From positions 1-32,269 of the forward strand of contig CAMLIF010000031.1 in the NCBI GenBank assembly GCA_946479985.1: 32,269 bases of DNA, written 5' to 3'. How positions within the stretch are numbered: the first letter of the stretch is position 1; every line of letters starts with the position of its first letter. Below are positions 1 through 8,581 of the stretch, in pieces. A program made the position numbers and the translations under genes. Under the pieces are notes generated by a model, which saw nothing but the letters and a program-made list of their open reading frames with translations, did no database searches and was not told where the DNA came from. Origin of the DNA: an uncultured Flavobacteriales bacterium (GTDB lineage: Bacteria > Bacteroidota > Bacteroidia > Flavobacteriales > Crocinitomicaceae).

Positions 1-189
1 TCTTCTTCTCACTTAGAGGCTACAGAGAAATTCCAGCAGCAAGTAACAGATATGATGGCAAATCTTTCTGCATCTGTTGAAGATACTCGTTTATACAAAG
101 AAAATATGGCAATGTTGTCTAAAAACTTAACTGATTTGAATTCAGTTTATGGCAACATGTTGAAAGCAATGACAATTTCTAGAGATTAA
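1..189 (+). CDS. gldL: GldL gliding motor protein, 3' end only
   Basis: This is an open frame from base 1 to a TAA stop, giving the last 62 residues of a protein that starts outside the window. The residues are polar and heptad-like (starting SSSHLEATEKF and ending MLKAMTISRD), as expected for the cytoplasmic C-terminal part of GldL, whose N-terminal half carries two membrane helices. In the family, a GldL pentamer surrounds the single membrane helices of a GldM dimer and forms the proton-driven motor of gliding and type IX secretion. The assignment rests on position, 42 bases upstream of gldM in the usual gldK-L-M-N order, and on the coil-like tail; the diagnostic membrane helices are not visible. 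Confidence 0.85.
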   Translation, partial: SSSHLEATEKFQQQVTDMMANLSASVEDTRLYKENMAMLSKNLTDLNSVYGNMLKAMTISRD

Positions 190-231
190 TTTCTTTAAGC
201 AATAAGTTTAATCCATAAAAAGATTTAAAAC

Positions 232-1971
232 ATGGCAGGAGGAAAGGAAACCCCTAGACAGAAGATGATCGGTATGATGTACTTGGTACTCACCGCGCTT
301 CTAGCATTAAATGTATCTAAAGCTATTCTGGACGCTTTCGTAGCTATCGAAGAGAATATTCAGATTTCAAATGAAAATGAATACTATCGAGGTGAAGAGA
401 AAAAAAGTGTCTTAACAGAAAAAGCTCAGGATAAAACTGCTCCGGATGTGCAGAAAAAAGCGAAAAAATATTTGACAATCGTAGACCAGATTGACAAAAT
501 GACCGCTGAACGTATTAAGGAGATAGATGACTTGAAACTGGAGATTCTAAAAGAATGTGGTGAGGATATCACTGCTCCGGGACCGAAAGAGCGTATCATT
601 TACAAAGCGTATAATCCGCAAGAGCCTCTGAAACCAACACGTATGAAGTTGGAATGGGTGCAGGGTAAAGATAAGTATGATGAGCCTATGCGTATCATGA
701 TTGGTGCAGAAACGGATATCAAAAGACCGTCTGGTAAAGGGAATGACATGTATGAAAACTACTTGAAATACCGCAACGAGTTGTGTGAATTACTTGCTAG
801 CTCTTCTTCGGAACCTGGTAAAAAATACACGTTTAAATCGCCGGATATTCGCGCATACAGTGATGAGCAAGATAAAGCAGCATTGATTAAGAAGTCGATT
901 GAAGCACAAAAAGTTGCTCCGGATGACAAAGATGTAATCGCAAAAATTTTCGGATCACTTACTAAGCTTGAAAGAAGTAACATGGGTGAGGAAAAAGATG
1001 TTCACTGGGTTGGTAAAACATTTGACCACTCGCCATCTGTAGCAGCTATCGCTTCTCTTTCTTCATTGCAAAAAGAAATCTTGACTGCGCGAGCTGATGC
1101 TGTTGCTCTTATTCAATCTCGAGTAGGTGGTGGCGAATACTCTTTCAACAAAATTTTACCATTAGCTTATGGACCTGAAGTTGCCAATCAAAATGAGGAA
1201 GTTGAAATCCAGGTTTTGATGGCTGCATTCGATTCAGATAAGCAACCAATTGTAACTGTTAGTGGTGGTACTCTTCGTGAGACGAAAGAAGGAAAAGGTT
1301 TTGTAACTGCGAAAGGTAGCTCTGGTGAGTTAAATTTGAGCGGTAACATTACAATCATGAATAAATCGGGAATTCCTAAAACAATGCCTTGGGAAAAGAA
1401 AATTTTGATCATGAAACCTCAGGGAACAGTTTCTCTTCCTGAAATGAACGTTCTTTATCGTGGATACGCCAATAAAATTGAAGCTGTAGCATCAGGTTAT
1501 CCTGACGTTAAAGTGAACGGTGTTGGAGTTTCTCTTTCGAAAAGTGCAAATGGTTATATCGGAACTTGTTCGGGTGGTGCTAAAGAAGCTACTATCTCAA
1601 TTTCCGGATTTAACAAGGTAACAAACAAAAGCGTTCCTTTAGGATCATTCAAATTCCGTGTACGTAACTTACCTCCTCCAAGTTTATTCTTTGGTGGTGT
1701 TGAAGACGGTGGAACTGCATCTCGTGCAGAGACTCGTATCTTCGCTAAGTACGGACCTGAGATTCCATTAGCAGTGAATTTCGTGGTTATAAGCTGGGAA
1801 TTGATCGTAGCTGGTGCTCCAATGACTGCAAAAGGGACAGGTGCTCAGTTAGACGCAAAAGGTGTTGCATTGTTGAAACAAGCAAAACCGGGTTCTACAA
1901 TTACGATTCAAACTTCGGTTAAAGGTCCGGATGGTGTGACTCGTAAGAAGTCAGGATCATTTAGAGTATAA
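232..1971 (+). CDS. gldM: GldM gliding/T9SS motor shaft protein, copy 1
   Basis: A 579-residue GldM/PorM protein. The N-terminus has a short positive cytoplasmic segment (KETPRQK) and one membrane helix at about residues 12-31, followed by a conserved AILDAFVAIEEN stretch; the rest is a long periplasmic region of beta-rich domains. In the family a GldM dimer is driven by GldL and spans the periplasm to reach the GldK/GldN ring. It is somewhat longer than the well-studied F. johnsoniae protein (about 510 residues). It follows gldL by 42 bases and precedes gldN by a short gap, so it is surely in the same operon. Its arginine codons are mostly CGT, with no CGG seen, which suggests high expression. 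A second gldM follows at 3139. Confidence 0.97.
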   Translation: MAGGKETPRQKMIGMMYLVLTALLALNVSKAILDAFVAIEENIQISNENEYYRGEEKKSVLTEKAQDKTAPDVQKKAKKYLTIVDQIDKMTAERIKEIDDLKLEILKECGEDITAPGPKERIIYKAYNPQEPLKPTRMKLEWVQGKDKYDEPMRIMIGAETDIKRPSGKGNDMYENYLKYRNELCELLASSSSEPGKKYTFKSPDIRAYSDEQDKAALIKKSIEAQKVAPDDKDVIAKIFGSLTKLERSNMGEEKDVHWVGKTFDHSPSVAAIASLSSLQKEILTARADAVALIQSRVGGGEYSFNKILPLAYGPEVANQNEEVEIQVLMAAFDSDKQPIVTVSGGTLRETKEGKGFVTAKGSSGELNLSGNITIMNKSGIPKTMPWEKKILIMKPQGTVSLPEMNVLYRGYANKIEAVASGYPDVKVNGVGVSLSKSANGYIGTCSGGAKEATISISGFNKVTNKSVPLGSFKFRVRNLPPPSLFFGGVEDGGTASRAETRIFAKYGPEIPLAVNFVVISWELIVAGAPMTAKGTGAQLDAKGVALLKQAKPGSTITIQTSVKGPDGVTRKKSGSFRV

Positions 1972-1992
1972 TAAATTAGATTAATGTCAATC

Positions 1993-3006
1993 ATGAAACG
2001 TTTAATTCTTCTTAGTACATTGTTCCTATCGGTTGTTGCAACGTCAACAGCTCAAGAAATCAATGGTGGACCAATCAACGTTCCGCAAAGAGACATCATT
2101 GATGGTGTTTATATTACGGAACATGTTCCTACGAAACGTATGATTCCTTATGAGTTTGTCCGTGAGGCTGATGTAACTTGGAGTAAGCGTGTATGGGAGA
2201 ACATTGATATGCGTGAGAAGTTCAATCATCCGATTTATCTTCCTTTTGATAAGCATTATATCTCTGGGGTATACGTGCGTAATTCATCAAGATGGAGTTT
2301 GTGGACGATTTTACGTCATCACATTATTCAGGGAGATTTGACCGTGTTTTCTCCATACAACATTTTTCAATTTGATATGTTAGATGGTGATCAGTTCAAA
2401 TATCCGATTGCTCCGCAACCTGGTATGGACTATGACACGGATACGGTTTTTAGAGACGAAGTTTTTCGTTATCTTGGTAAAGTTGGTTTACAATCAGATG
2501 TTGCTCTAACAACAATTGATGGTGAAGATTCCATGGCAGTTATTAATGGAGTACTTCAATTTGTTTACCCACCGGCTGATACAACTTGGGTTGATTCTGA
2601 GGATGTGGTTTCATACCACTTGAAAGAAGATTGGTTCTTTGATAAAGAACGCTCTGTATTGGATGTACGTATTTTGGGAATTGCTCCGGTAGTTTACAGA
2701 TATGATATCGATCCGGTGACTCAGAAGAAAATTATCAAAGGGACTGAAGAAAAATTCTGGTTGTATTTCCCTAGATGTCGTTTCATTTTGAATAACTATT
2801 ACGTGTACAATGAACAAAACGACGCCCAATGGATGAGTTTTGATGATTTGTTCTGGAAACGGCAGTTCATTTGTACGATCTATAAGGAAAGTAACGTGTT
2901 TGATCGTCAGATTGAAAGCTATAGAACGGGTGTAGACGCGCTGATGGAAGCCGAGAAGATTAAGGAAGAAATCAGATTGTTTGAACACGATGTGTGGCAT
3001 TTCTAA
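1993..3006 (+). CDS. gldN: GldN gliding/T9SS ring protein, copy 1
   Basis: A GldN/PorN protein of 337 residues from this start. The signal peptide (MKRLILLSTLFLSVVATSTAQ) fits signal peptidase I cleavage before the Gln. An upstream in-frame ATG at 1984 adds three residues; I prefer 1993 because the second copy starts with the equivalent MKR. The mature protein has the family pattern, including PTKRMIPYEFVREADVTWSKRVW near the N-terminus and repeated YxLKEDWFFDKERS and FWLYFPRCR segments. GldN associates with the lipoprotein GldK in a periplasmic ring under the outer membrane and is needed for type IX secretion. It lies 21 bases after gldM and is followed by a strong terminator that closes the first gldL-M-N unit. 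Confidence 0.96.
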   Translation: MKRLILLSTLFLSVVATSTAQEINGGPINVPQRDIIDGVYITEHVPTKRMIPYEFVREADVTWSKRVWENIDMREKFNHPIYLPFDKHYISGVYVRNSSRWSLWTILRHHIIQGDLTVFSPYNIFQFDMLDGDQFKYPIAPQPGMDYDTDTVFRDEVFRYLGKVGLQSDVALTTIDGEDSMAVINGVLQFVYPPADTTWVDSEDVVSYHLKEDWFFDKERSVLDVRILGIAPVVYRYDIDPVTQKKIIKGTEEKFWLYFPRCRFILNNYYVYNEQNDAQWMSFDDLFWKRQFICTIYKESNVFDRQIESYRTGVDALMEAEKIKEEIRLFEHDVWHF

Positions 3007-3022
3007 TGAAATCATAAAATTG

Positions 3023-3054
3023 AAACCCCTGGCAATATCGTCAGGGGTTTTTTT
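3023..3054 (+). terminator. Intrinsic terminator after gldN copy 1
   Basis: A perfect 9-bp stem AAACCCCTG / CAGGGGTTT (3023-3031 and 3042-3050) with a 10-base loop runs straight into a T-run. It separates the two gldM-gldN pairs, so the second pair probably has its own promoter or depends on read-through. A weaker stem AGGGT/ACCCT (3113-3117, 3128-3132) sits 6 bases before the second gldM start and could affect its translation. Confidence 0.9.
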
Positions 3055-3138
3055 ATGCTCTTTTTTTCGTTTTCAAAATTAGAGCGGTTACTTTTCTCAA
3101 CTGTGTCATTTAAGGGTAAACAATAAAACCCTAAAATC

Positions 3139-4872
3139 ATGGCAGGAGGAAAAGAAACACCCAGACAGAAAATGATCGGTATGATGTACCTGGTACTCAC
3201 CGCACTTTTAGCATTAAACGTATCAAAAGCAATTCTTGATGCGTTTGTTGCAATTGAAGAAAACATCCAAATTGCGAATCTGAATGAATTCGGAAGAGGC
3301 GAAGAAAAAAAGGGCGAACTTGATGATGTTGCCCAGGACAAAAGTCAACCGGATTTACAACGGAAAGCGAAACGGCTTCTCGCTGTTGTAAAACAGATCG
3401 ACGAAATTACTGCCCGGCAAATTTCATTTATCGATCAGCTTAAATTGGACATCCTGAAAGAAAGTGGTGAGAATCTTGATCAGCAGGGAGCAAATTTTAT
3501 TATCACGAAAGCTTATGACAAGAAAGATCCGTTACGTCCAACCAGAATGAATCTAACAAAAGTGGATGGCAAGGATAAGTTTGATGAACCAATGTATGTA
3601 TTGGGGATTGCGGATGATATCAAGAATCCGGTTGGTAATGGAAAAAAATTGTGGGAAGAGTACAATCAGTATCGAACCAGGCTTTCGGAAATTATCGCGA
3701 AATCTTCTTCGGAAAAAGGTAAATTATATGTGTTCAAAGATCCAAAAATTGATGATTTCAAAGATTTTAGCGATATCAAAAAGCAAATGAAATCTGCATT
3801 GAGTACTGTAGCGCCGGATGATCGTGAGACGTTGCTGAAAATCTATTCCTCACTTACCAAACAAAAGTTCGCTAGTATGAATGATGGCGAAACAAAGAAT
3901 GTGCATTGGATAGGTCGCACATTCGATCATTCACCGACAGTTGCTGCCGTTGCATCATTGTCTTCCCTTCAAAAAGAGATTCTAACTGCACGGGCTGATG
4001 CACTTTCCCTGATCCGTTCGCGGGTTGGATCGGGAGAATACTCGTTCAACAAAATTATGCCACTTGCTTATGGTCCTGAAGTAGTTAATCAAAACGAGGA
4101 AGTACAAGTGGAAGTTTTGATGGCAGCCTTTAATTCTGATAAACAGCCAAAAGTTACTGTGAATGGAGGAGATCTGAAGTATATCAAGGATGGTAAAGGT
4201 TACATTTCTACCAAAGGAACTTCAGGAGAAATTAAACTGAGCGGAGAAATTACCATTGTGAATAAGAGAGGTGTCTCGAAAACAATGCCCTGGCAGAAAA
4301 CAATTCAGGTTATGAAACCTCAGGGAACAATTTCTTTACCTGACATGATGGTTTTATATCGGGGCTATGATAACCCGCTACAGGCTACAGCCTCGGGATA
4401 TCCGGATTTCAAGCTTTCAGGAACTGGTGTTACGGTTACCAAATCAGGCTCAGGATATGTTGGGAAGGTAACTACTTCAGCCAAAACGGCAACCATTCAA
4501 ATCAGTGGCTTCAATAAGGTGACGAAGAAATCGGTGCCCCTTGGGACAACTACCTTTAAAGTGCGCAACATGCCGAGTCCAACGGTTTTCATGGGTGGAG
4601 TAGAAAACGGAGGGACAATTGTACCATCAGACAATCGAATATTTACAAAATATACTCCTGAAGTTCCGTTAACAGCCACTTTTACAATTATTAGTTGGGA
4701 ATTAGCGGTTTCGAATGCACCAATGACGGTAAAAGGAACAGGTGGACAACTATCACCGAGCGCCATGTCAATGATTAAACAGGCGAAAAAGGGGTCAATT
4801 GTAACTTTAAATGTTAAAACAATCGGTCCTGACAAGATTGTACGTAACCGTGTGGGAAGCTTCCGATTATAG
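3139..4872 (+). CDS. gldM: GldM gliding/T9SS motor shaft protein, copy 2 (paralogue)
   Basis: A second full-length GldM of 577 residues. Residues 1-45, covering the cytoplasmic tip, the membrane helix and the start of the periplasmic region, are identical to copy 1, although I count 21 synonymous codon differences in that stretch; the periplasmic domains are clearly homologous but diverged. This means an old duplication with very strong selection on the part that contacts GldL. No gldL-like gene lies beside it, so it probably uses the same GldL stator. Its codon use differs: six CGG arginine codons here against none in copy 1, hinting at lower expression. It sits between two terminators with gldN copy 2, forming a two-gene unit. 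Confidence 0.96.
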   Translation: MAGGKETPRQKMIGMMYLVLTALLALNVSKAILDAFVAIEENIQIANLNEFGRGEEKKGELDDVAQDKSQPDLQRKAKRLLAVVKQIDEITARQISFIDQLKLDILKESGENLDQQGANFIITKAYDKKDPLRPTRMNLTKVDGKDKFDEPMYVLGIADDIKNPVGNGKKLWEEYNQYRTRLSEIIAKSSSEKGKLYVFKDPKIDDFKDFSDIKKQMKSALSTVAPDDRETLLKIYSSLTKQKFASMNDGETKNVHWIGRTFDHSPTVAAVASLSSLQKEILTARADALSLIRSRVGSGEYSFNKIMPLAYGPEVVNQNEEVQVEVLMAAFNSDKQPKVTVNGGDLKYIKDGKGYISTKGTSGEIKLSGEITIVNKRGVSKTMPWQKTIQVMKPQGTISLPDMMVLYRGYDNPLQATASGYPDFKLSGTGVTVTKSGSGYVGKVTTSAKTATIQISGFNKVTKKSVPLGTTTFKVRNMPSPTVFMGGVENGGTIVPSDNRIFTKYTPEVPLTATFTIISWELAVSNAPMTVKGTGGQLSPSAMSMIKQAKKGSIVTLNVKTIGPDKIVRNRVGSFRL

Positions 4873-4888
4873 GAAGAAACCCACAGTT

Positions 4889-5893
4889 ATGAAACGATTT
4901 ACTAAAACATTCTTTGCGGTTTGCCTTCTCTTAGCCGGGAAGGCAAACGCTCAGTATGGTCCCATCAATGCCCGGAACGGGATTATTGACGGAGTTACAC
5001 TGTATGAACAGATTCCTACCAAACGAATGATTCCGTACGAATTTGTACGTGAGGCTGACGTAACCTGGAGTAAACGCGTTTGGCGAAACATTGACATGCG
5101 CGAAAAGATTAATTATCAACTCTACCTTCCATTCGACAAACACTATCCATCAGGTGTATATGTTCAGAATTCTACTCATTGGAGCTTATGGACCATTTTG
5201 CGTTATCATATTGTAAACGGTGATTTGACGGTGTTTTCTCCTTACAACCCATTACAGTTTGATATGCTTGACGGAGACCAGTTCAAATACCCGATTGCTC
5301 CGCAGCCAGGAAAAGACTATTATTCCGATACGAACTTCCGGGATGAAGTATTTCGGTATTTAGGAAAAGTTGGTTTGCAAAGTGATATCCCACTTTCTAA
5401 TTCTATTGGTGAGGATTCAATCGCAAATATCAATGGAATTGATCAATTTGTATATCCTCCGGCAGATACAACATGGGTGGATTCGGAAAATGTTGTGTCT
5501 TATCATTTGAAAGAAGATTGGTTTTTTGATAAAGAAAGATCCGTTATGGACGTTCGTATTATTGGCATAGCACCGGTCGTACATAAATATCAAATAGATC
5601 CGAATACCGGAACCAAGATTATTACTGGAACGGAAGAAAAATTCTGGATTTATTTCCCTCGCTGCAGGTATATTCTAAACAATTATTATGTGTACAATGA
5701 CGACAATGATGCTCAATGGATGAGCTTCGATGATTTGTTTTGGAAACGGCGTTTCACTAGTACGATTTACAAGGAAAGCAATGTCTTCGATAGACAAATT
5801 GAGAGCTATCGGACTGGAATTGATGCACTGATGGAATCAGAGAAAATTACAGAAGAAATTCGGACATTTGAGAGTGATGTCTGGAATTTTTAG
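4889..5893 (+). CDS. gldN: GldN gliding/T9SS ring protein, copy 2 (paralogue)
   Basis: A second GldN/PorN protein, 334 residues. The open frame extends upstream into gldM copy 2, but the ATG at 4889 (16 bases after the gldM stop) starts a clean signal peptide ending in KANAQ, so that is the start chosen. The mature sequence tracks copy 1 closely across its whole length, including IPTKRMIPYEFVREADVTW, HLKEDWFFDKERS, and FDDLFWKRRF, with most differences conservative. The role should be the periplasmic ring with GldK. A gldN paralogue (gldO) beside gldN is known in Flavobacterium johnsoniae; here the duplicated unit includes gldM as well, so the two copies may form matched M-N pairs. Confidence 0.95.
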   Translation: MKRFTKTFFAVCLLLAGKANAQYGPINARNGIIDGVTLYEQIPTKRMIPYEFVREADVTWSKRVWRNIDMREKINYQLYLPFDKHYPSGVYVQNSTHWSLWTILRYHIVNGDLTVFSPYNPLQFDMLDGDQFKYPIAPQPGKDYYSDTNFRDEVFRYLGKVGLQSDIPLSNSIGEDSIANINGIDQFVYPPADTTWVDSENVVSYHLKEDWFFDKERSVMDVRIIGIAPVVHKYQIDPNTGTKIITGTEEKFWIYFPRCRYILNNYYVYNDDNDAQWMSFDDLFWKRRFTSTIYKESNVFDRQIESYRTGIDALMESEKITEEIRTFESDVWNF

Positions 5894-5902
5894 TAGCGTG
5901 AT

Positions 5903-5927
5903 GAGTCGGAGATAATTCGACTCTTTT
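5903..5927 (+). terminator. Intrinsic terminator after gldN copy 2
   Basis: Stem GAGTCG / CGACTC (5903-5908, 5918-5923), extendable by a G-T and an A-T pair to leave a 5-base loop, followed by TTTT. It lies 10 bases after the gldN stop and closes the second gldM-gldN unit. Confidence 0.75.
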
Positions 5928-5964
5928 CCAAAATCATGTATAGGAGTTCAATAAACAGGCTCTG

Positions 5965-6111
5965 CATTTCGGGATATCCCTATAATCAGTGGTTGGCTAA
6001 GACTTTATCTCAGGACAACAATTCGGTTTGTTAGAGAAATGTGACTCTCAGGACTGTGCTTCAGGAATTCAATAATGAATCCCGAATTTCGGAATATACC
6101 TATATTCTGTG
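5965..6111. repeat. Imperfect direct repeat pair in the gldN-regulator gap
   Basis: Two 27-base segments (5965-5991 and 6085-6111) match at 22 positions, sharing ATTTCGG, ATAT, CCTATA and a final GTG; the similarity continues weakly leftward through AGGA-TTCAATA (5942 and 6063). The 274-base gap between gldN copy 2 and the ArsR-type gene holds this pair and the terminator and no gene that I can see. It could be a decayed local duplication. The function is unknown. Confidence 0.45.
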
Positions 6112-6167
6112 TGCAAGAGCAGTCTCCTGTCCCGATTAACCGGATGCAAAAAGTGAAAGCCTTGACT

Positions 6168-6470
6168 TTATGGTTTCCATCGCCGTAAACATTCTGTAAA
6201 ATAATCCAACGTTTCGAATTCGATTGATAGTACATCGTAGTGAACATGATATTGAGTCCTAATCAATTCTGCTTTCCGAAGAAAATTTAAATGCTCAGTA
6301 ACTGTAGACTGACTTAAATTCAGATAGCTCGACAAATCGATATTCCGAATGTATCCATTTTCCAGCAGTAATTCAATAATTCTGTTGCGTGCTGGATGTC
6401 CCAAAGCCTTCGCGATAGAAGAGAATTTCATCTCTTCAAAATGATAATTATTTGGTTTGATTAATCCCAT
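6168..6470 (-). CDS. ArsR-type winged-helix transcriptional regulator
   Basis: A 100-residue single-domain regulator. The ArsR-family core is visible: KALGHPARNRIIELLLENG for the first helices, then LSSYLNLSQSTVTEHLNFLRKAELI for the turn and recognition helix, and a short wing and C-terminal helix. The cysteine motif used by metal-sensing ArsR/SmtB proteins (ELCVCD type) is absent and there are almost no cysteines, so metal sensing is unlikely; other members answer to redox or small molecules, or have no ligand. It is transcribed away from the ABC-F gene, with a dyad in the shared gap that may be its operator. An alternative in-frame ATG giving MKFSSIAK would shorten it by 13 residues. Confidence 0.85.
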   Translation of the reverse strand: MGLIKPNNYHFEEMKFSSIAKALGHPARNRIIELLLENGYIRNIDLSSYLNLSQSTVTEHLNFLRKAELIRTQYHVHYDVLSIEFETLDYFTECLRRWKP

Positions 6471-6497
6471 TTCAAGTAGTTTTCCTATTTAAGTTAG

Positions 6498-6515
6498 TTC
6501 AAAAGTTCATTTGAA
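6498..6515. promoter_or_regulatory. Dyad TTCAAA-N6-TTTGAA, candidate operator
   Basis: An inverted repeat with perfect 6-base arms sits 28 bases upstream of the ArsR-type gene in the gap shared with the ABC-F gene. ArsR-family proteins bind such 12-2-12 or shorter dyads near their own promoters, so autoregulation is a reasonable inference. The arms are AT-rich and short, so chance occurrence is possible. Confidence 0.35.
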
Positions 6516-6614
6516 ACAACCTGTTTTAGTATGATTTTCGTTAAAATCTAAAAAATAATGCCTGTTTGGAGCCTTCATTTCTACCTTTTGAATTAGAACT
6601 TTCTTGGCTTTACG

Positions 6615-6622
6615 TACCTTTG
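6615..6622 (+). promoter_or_regulatory. Bacteroidota -7 box TACCTTTG before the ABC-F gene
   Basis: A perfect match to the Bacteroidota -7 consensus TAnnTTTG, ending 3 bases before the ATG at 6626. A TTTTG at 6586-6590 lies slightly far (24 bases) for the -33 element. If transcription starts about 4 bases after the box, the mRNA begins at or next to the start codon. Confidence 0.55.
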
Positions 6623-6625
6623 CAC

Positions 6626-8581
6626 ATGCTTGTTTTGGAAAAATGCGGAATTCACTTCCCGCAAGGTTTTTTGTTTGAAGATGTCTCAGCTCAGGTCGTT
6701 TCGGGAAATAGAATCGGACTGGTAGGAAAGAATGGGGCAGGAAAATCAACTTTACTCAGATTGATTGCTGGAAAAGAAACGCTTTCTGCCGGAAAAATAC
6801 ACCGTGAAAAGAACGGAACATTGGGGTTTCTTACCCAGGATATTGAAATTGATACCTCGCAAAAGGTTTTTGATTATTTGTATTATTCGAACGCCGAACT
6901 GAACAGAATCCGCGAACGTATTGAAACGATCAATAAAGACCTGGTGAATAGAACCGATTACGAATCGGAATTCTATTTGAATCTTTTAGACGATTTGAAT
7001 GCACAAAACGATCAGTTTGCTATTTTGGAAGGCTTTCAATGGGAAGAGAAAATTGCTGCAACATTGAATGGTTTAGGCTTTCACCTGGATGATTTCCAAA
7101 AAAAGCTGGAAGAATTTTCCGGAGGCTGGAAAATGCGAGCTGAACTTGCCAGAATTCTGGTTAATAAGCCCGGATTACTGTTGCTCGATGAGCCTACAAA
7201 TCACCTGGATATTGTCTCAATTCAATGGCTGGAGAACTATCTGTCGAAATTTGAAGGAGCCGTTATAGTCATTTCGCACGACAGGTTATTTCTCGATAAT
7301 GTAACGAACAGAACCTGGGATATTACCCTGGGAAAATTGCTCGATTTCCCGTATGCGTATTCCAAATACAAGGCACAGCGTGCTGAAGATATGGAGCGAC
7401 TTACGGATGCGAAGAAACAGCAAGACAAAGAAATTAAGCAAACAAAAGAATTAATCGACAAGTTTCGGGCGAAGAAAAATAAAGCCGCATTTGCGCAATC
7501 GTTGATTAAGAAACTGGAACGGACCGAGCGAATTGAAGTTGAGTCGGATGCCATTGCCAAGATGAATATCTATTTTCCTTTAAGTGTTCAACCTGGAAAA
7601 CTGGTTTTGGAAATGGATCATGTAGGAAAAACTTACGGGACCAAAACACTTTTCAAAGATATTTCCATTTCTGTTGGCCGTGGTGAGAAAATAGCATTGC
7701 TTGGACCAAATGGTGTTGGTAAGTCAACATTGTTTAAGTGTATGATGCACGAAATAGAATTTGATGGCACGGTGAATCATGGGCACCAGGTGAAGGTTAC
7801 ATACTTTGCCCAGGATCAGGCAGAACGAATGGATAAAAATAAGACCGTTCTCGAAACAGTTGATGCTGTTGCTGTTGGAGATGTTCGTAAAGAATTGCGT
7901 TCTATTTTGGGGGCGTTTTTGTTTTCAGGAGAAGATGCAGATAAGAAGGTTGGAGTGCTTTCGGGTGGAGAAAGAACGAGGTTGGCGCTTTGTCAATTGT
8001 TGTTAAGCCCGTCGAATGTTCTGATTCTGGATGAGCCTACAAATCATCTCGACATACAAAGTAAACAGGTGTTGAAAAACGCACTTCAGAAATATGAAGG
8101 AACCTTTTTGATCGTTTCGCACGACAGAGAATTCCTCGATGGCTTGACGAACCGAATTTGGGATATTGAGAACCAGGCATTGAAAATTCATCATTTTGGT
8201 GTACATGATTATCTGCAGCGCAAATTGAACGGAGATCCGGTTGTTGTAAATGATGAGAAGAAATCGGCAGGTAAAGAAAAAACTGTAGCGGTGGTTCAGG
8301 TTGAGCCGGAAACAAAAGGGCTTTCCAACGACGAAAGAAAAGAGTTGAAACGTCAGCGTAACAAACTTCAGAATCAGGTAAAAACACTGGAAGAAAAAAT
8401 TAAAACCCTCGAATCCGAAACAAAACAACTCGAAGCTAAATTATCAGAACTCGACTTTAGTGATATGGCGGTAACAGGGCCGGTATTAAAAGCTTTTGAA
8501 GAAGCTAAGGGTAAATTGGATTATTACACAGAGTGCTGGATGGAAAGCACGGAAGAATTAGAACAAATCGTTGAGTCATGA
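6626..8581 (+). CDS. ABC-F family ATPase (ribosome-associated)
   Basis: A 651-residue protein with two ATP-binding cassettes and no membrane segments, the layout of ABC-F translation factors (EttA/Uup/YdiF group). Cassette 1 has Walker A GKNGAGKST near residues 34-42, signature FSGGWKMRAELA, and LLLLDEPTNHLD; cassette 2 has GPNGVGKST, LSGGERTRLAL, and LILDEPTNHLD. A charged linker between them (about residues 235-300) is the arm that reaches the P-site tRNA in this family, and the last 80 residues form a coiled coil as in Uup. The frame is open to 6566, but the ATG at 6626 fits the family N-terminus (MLVLEKCGIHF) and the promoter. Its stop overlaps the next start (ATGA). Antibiotic protection cannot be judged from sequence alone. 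Confidence 0.93.
   Translation: MLVLEKCGIHFPQGFLFEDVSAQVVSGNRIGLVGKNGAGKSTLLRLIAGKETLSAGKIHREKNGTLGFLTQDIEIDTSQKVFDYLYYSNAELNRIRERIETINKDLVNRTDYESEFYLNLLDDLNAQNDQFAILEGFQWEEKIAATLNGLGFHLDDFQKKLEEFSGGWKMRAELARILVNKPGLLLLDEPTNHLDIVSIQWLENYLSKFEGAVIVISHDRLFLDNVTNRTWDITLGKLLDFPYAYSKYKAQRAEDMERLTDAKKQQDKEIKQTKELIDKFRAKKNKAAFAQSLIKKLERTERIEVESDAIAKMNIYFPLSVQPGKLVLEMDHVGKTYGTKTLFKDISISVGRGEKIALLGPNGVGKSTLFKCMMHEIEFDGTVNHGHQVKVTYFAQDQAERMDKNKTVLETVDAVAVGDVRKELRSILGAFLFSGEDADKKVGVLSGGERTRLALCQLLLSPSNVLILDEPTNHLDIQSKQVLKNALQKYEGTFLIVSHDREFLDGLTNRIWDIENQALKIHHFGVHDYLQRKLNGDPVVVNDEKKSAGKEKTVAVVQVEPETKGLSNDERKELKRQRNKLQNQVKTLEEKIKTLESETKQLEAKLSELDFSDMAVTGPVLKAFEEAKGKLDYYTECWMESTEELEQIVES

Noticed and set aside
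4811..4888. Longer start for gldN copy 2 inside gldM copy 2
   Set aside because: The added 26 residues carry no signal; the ATG at 4889 begins a clean signal peptide.
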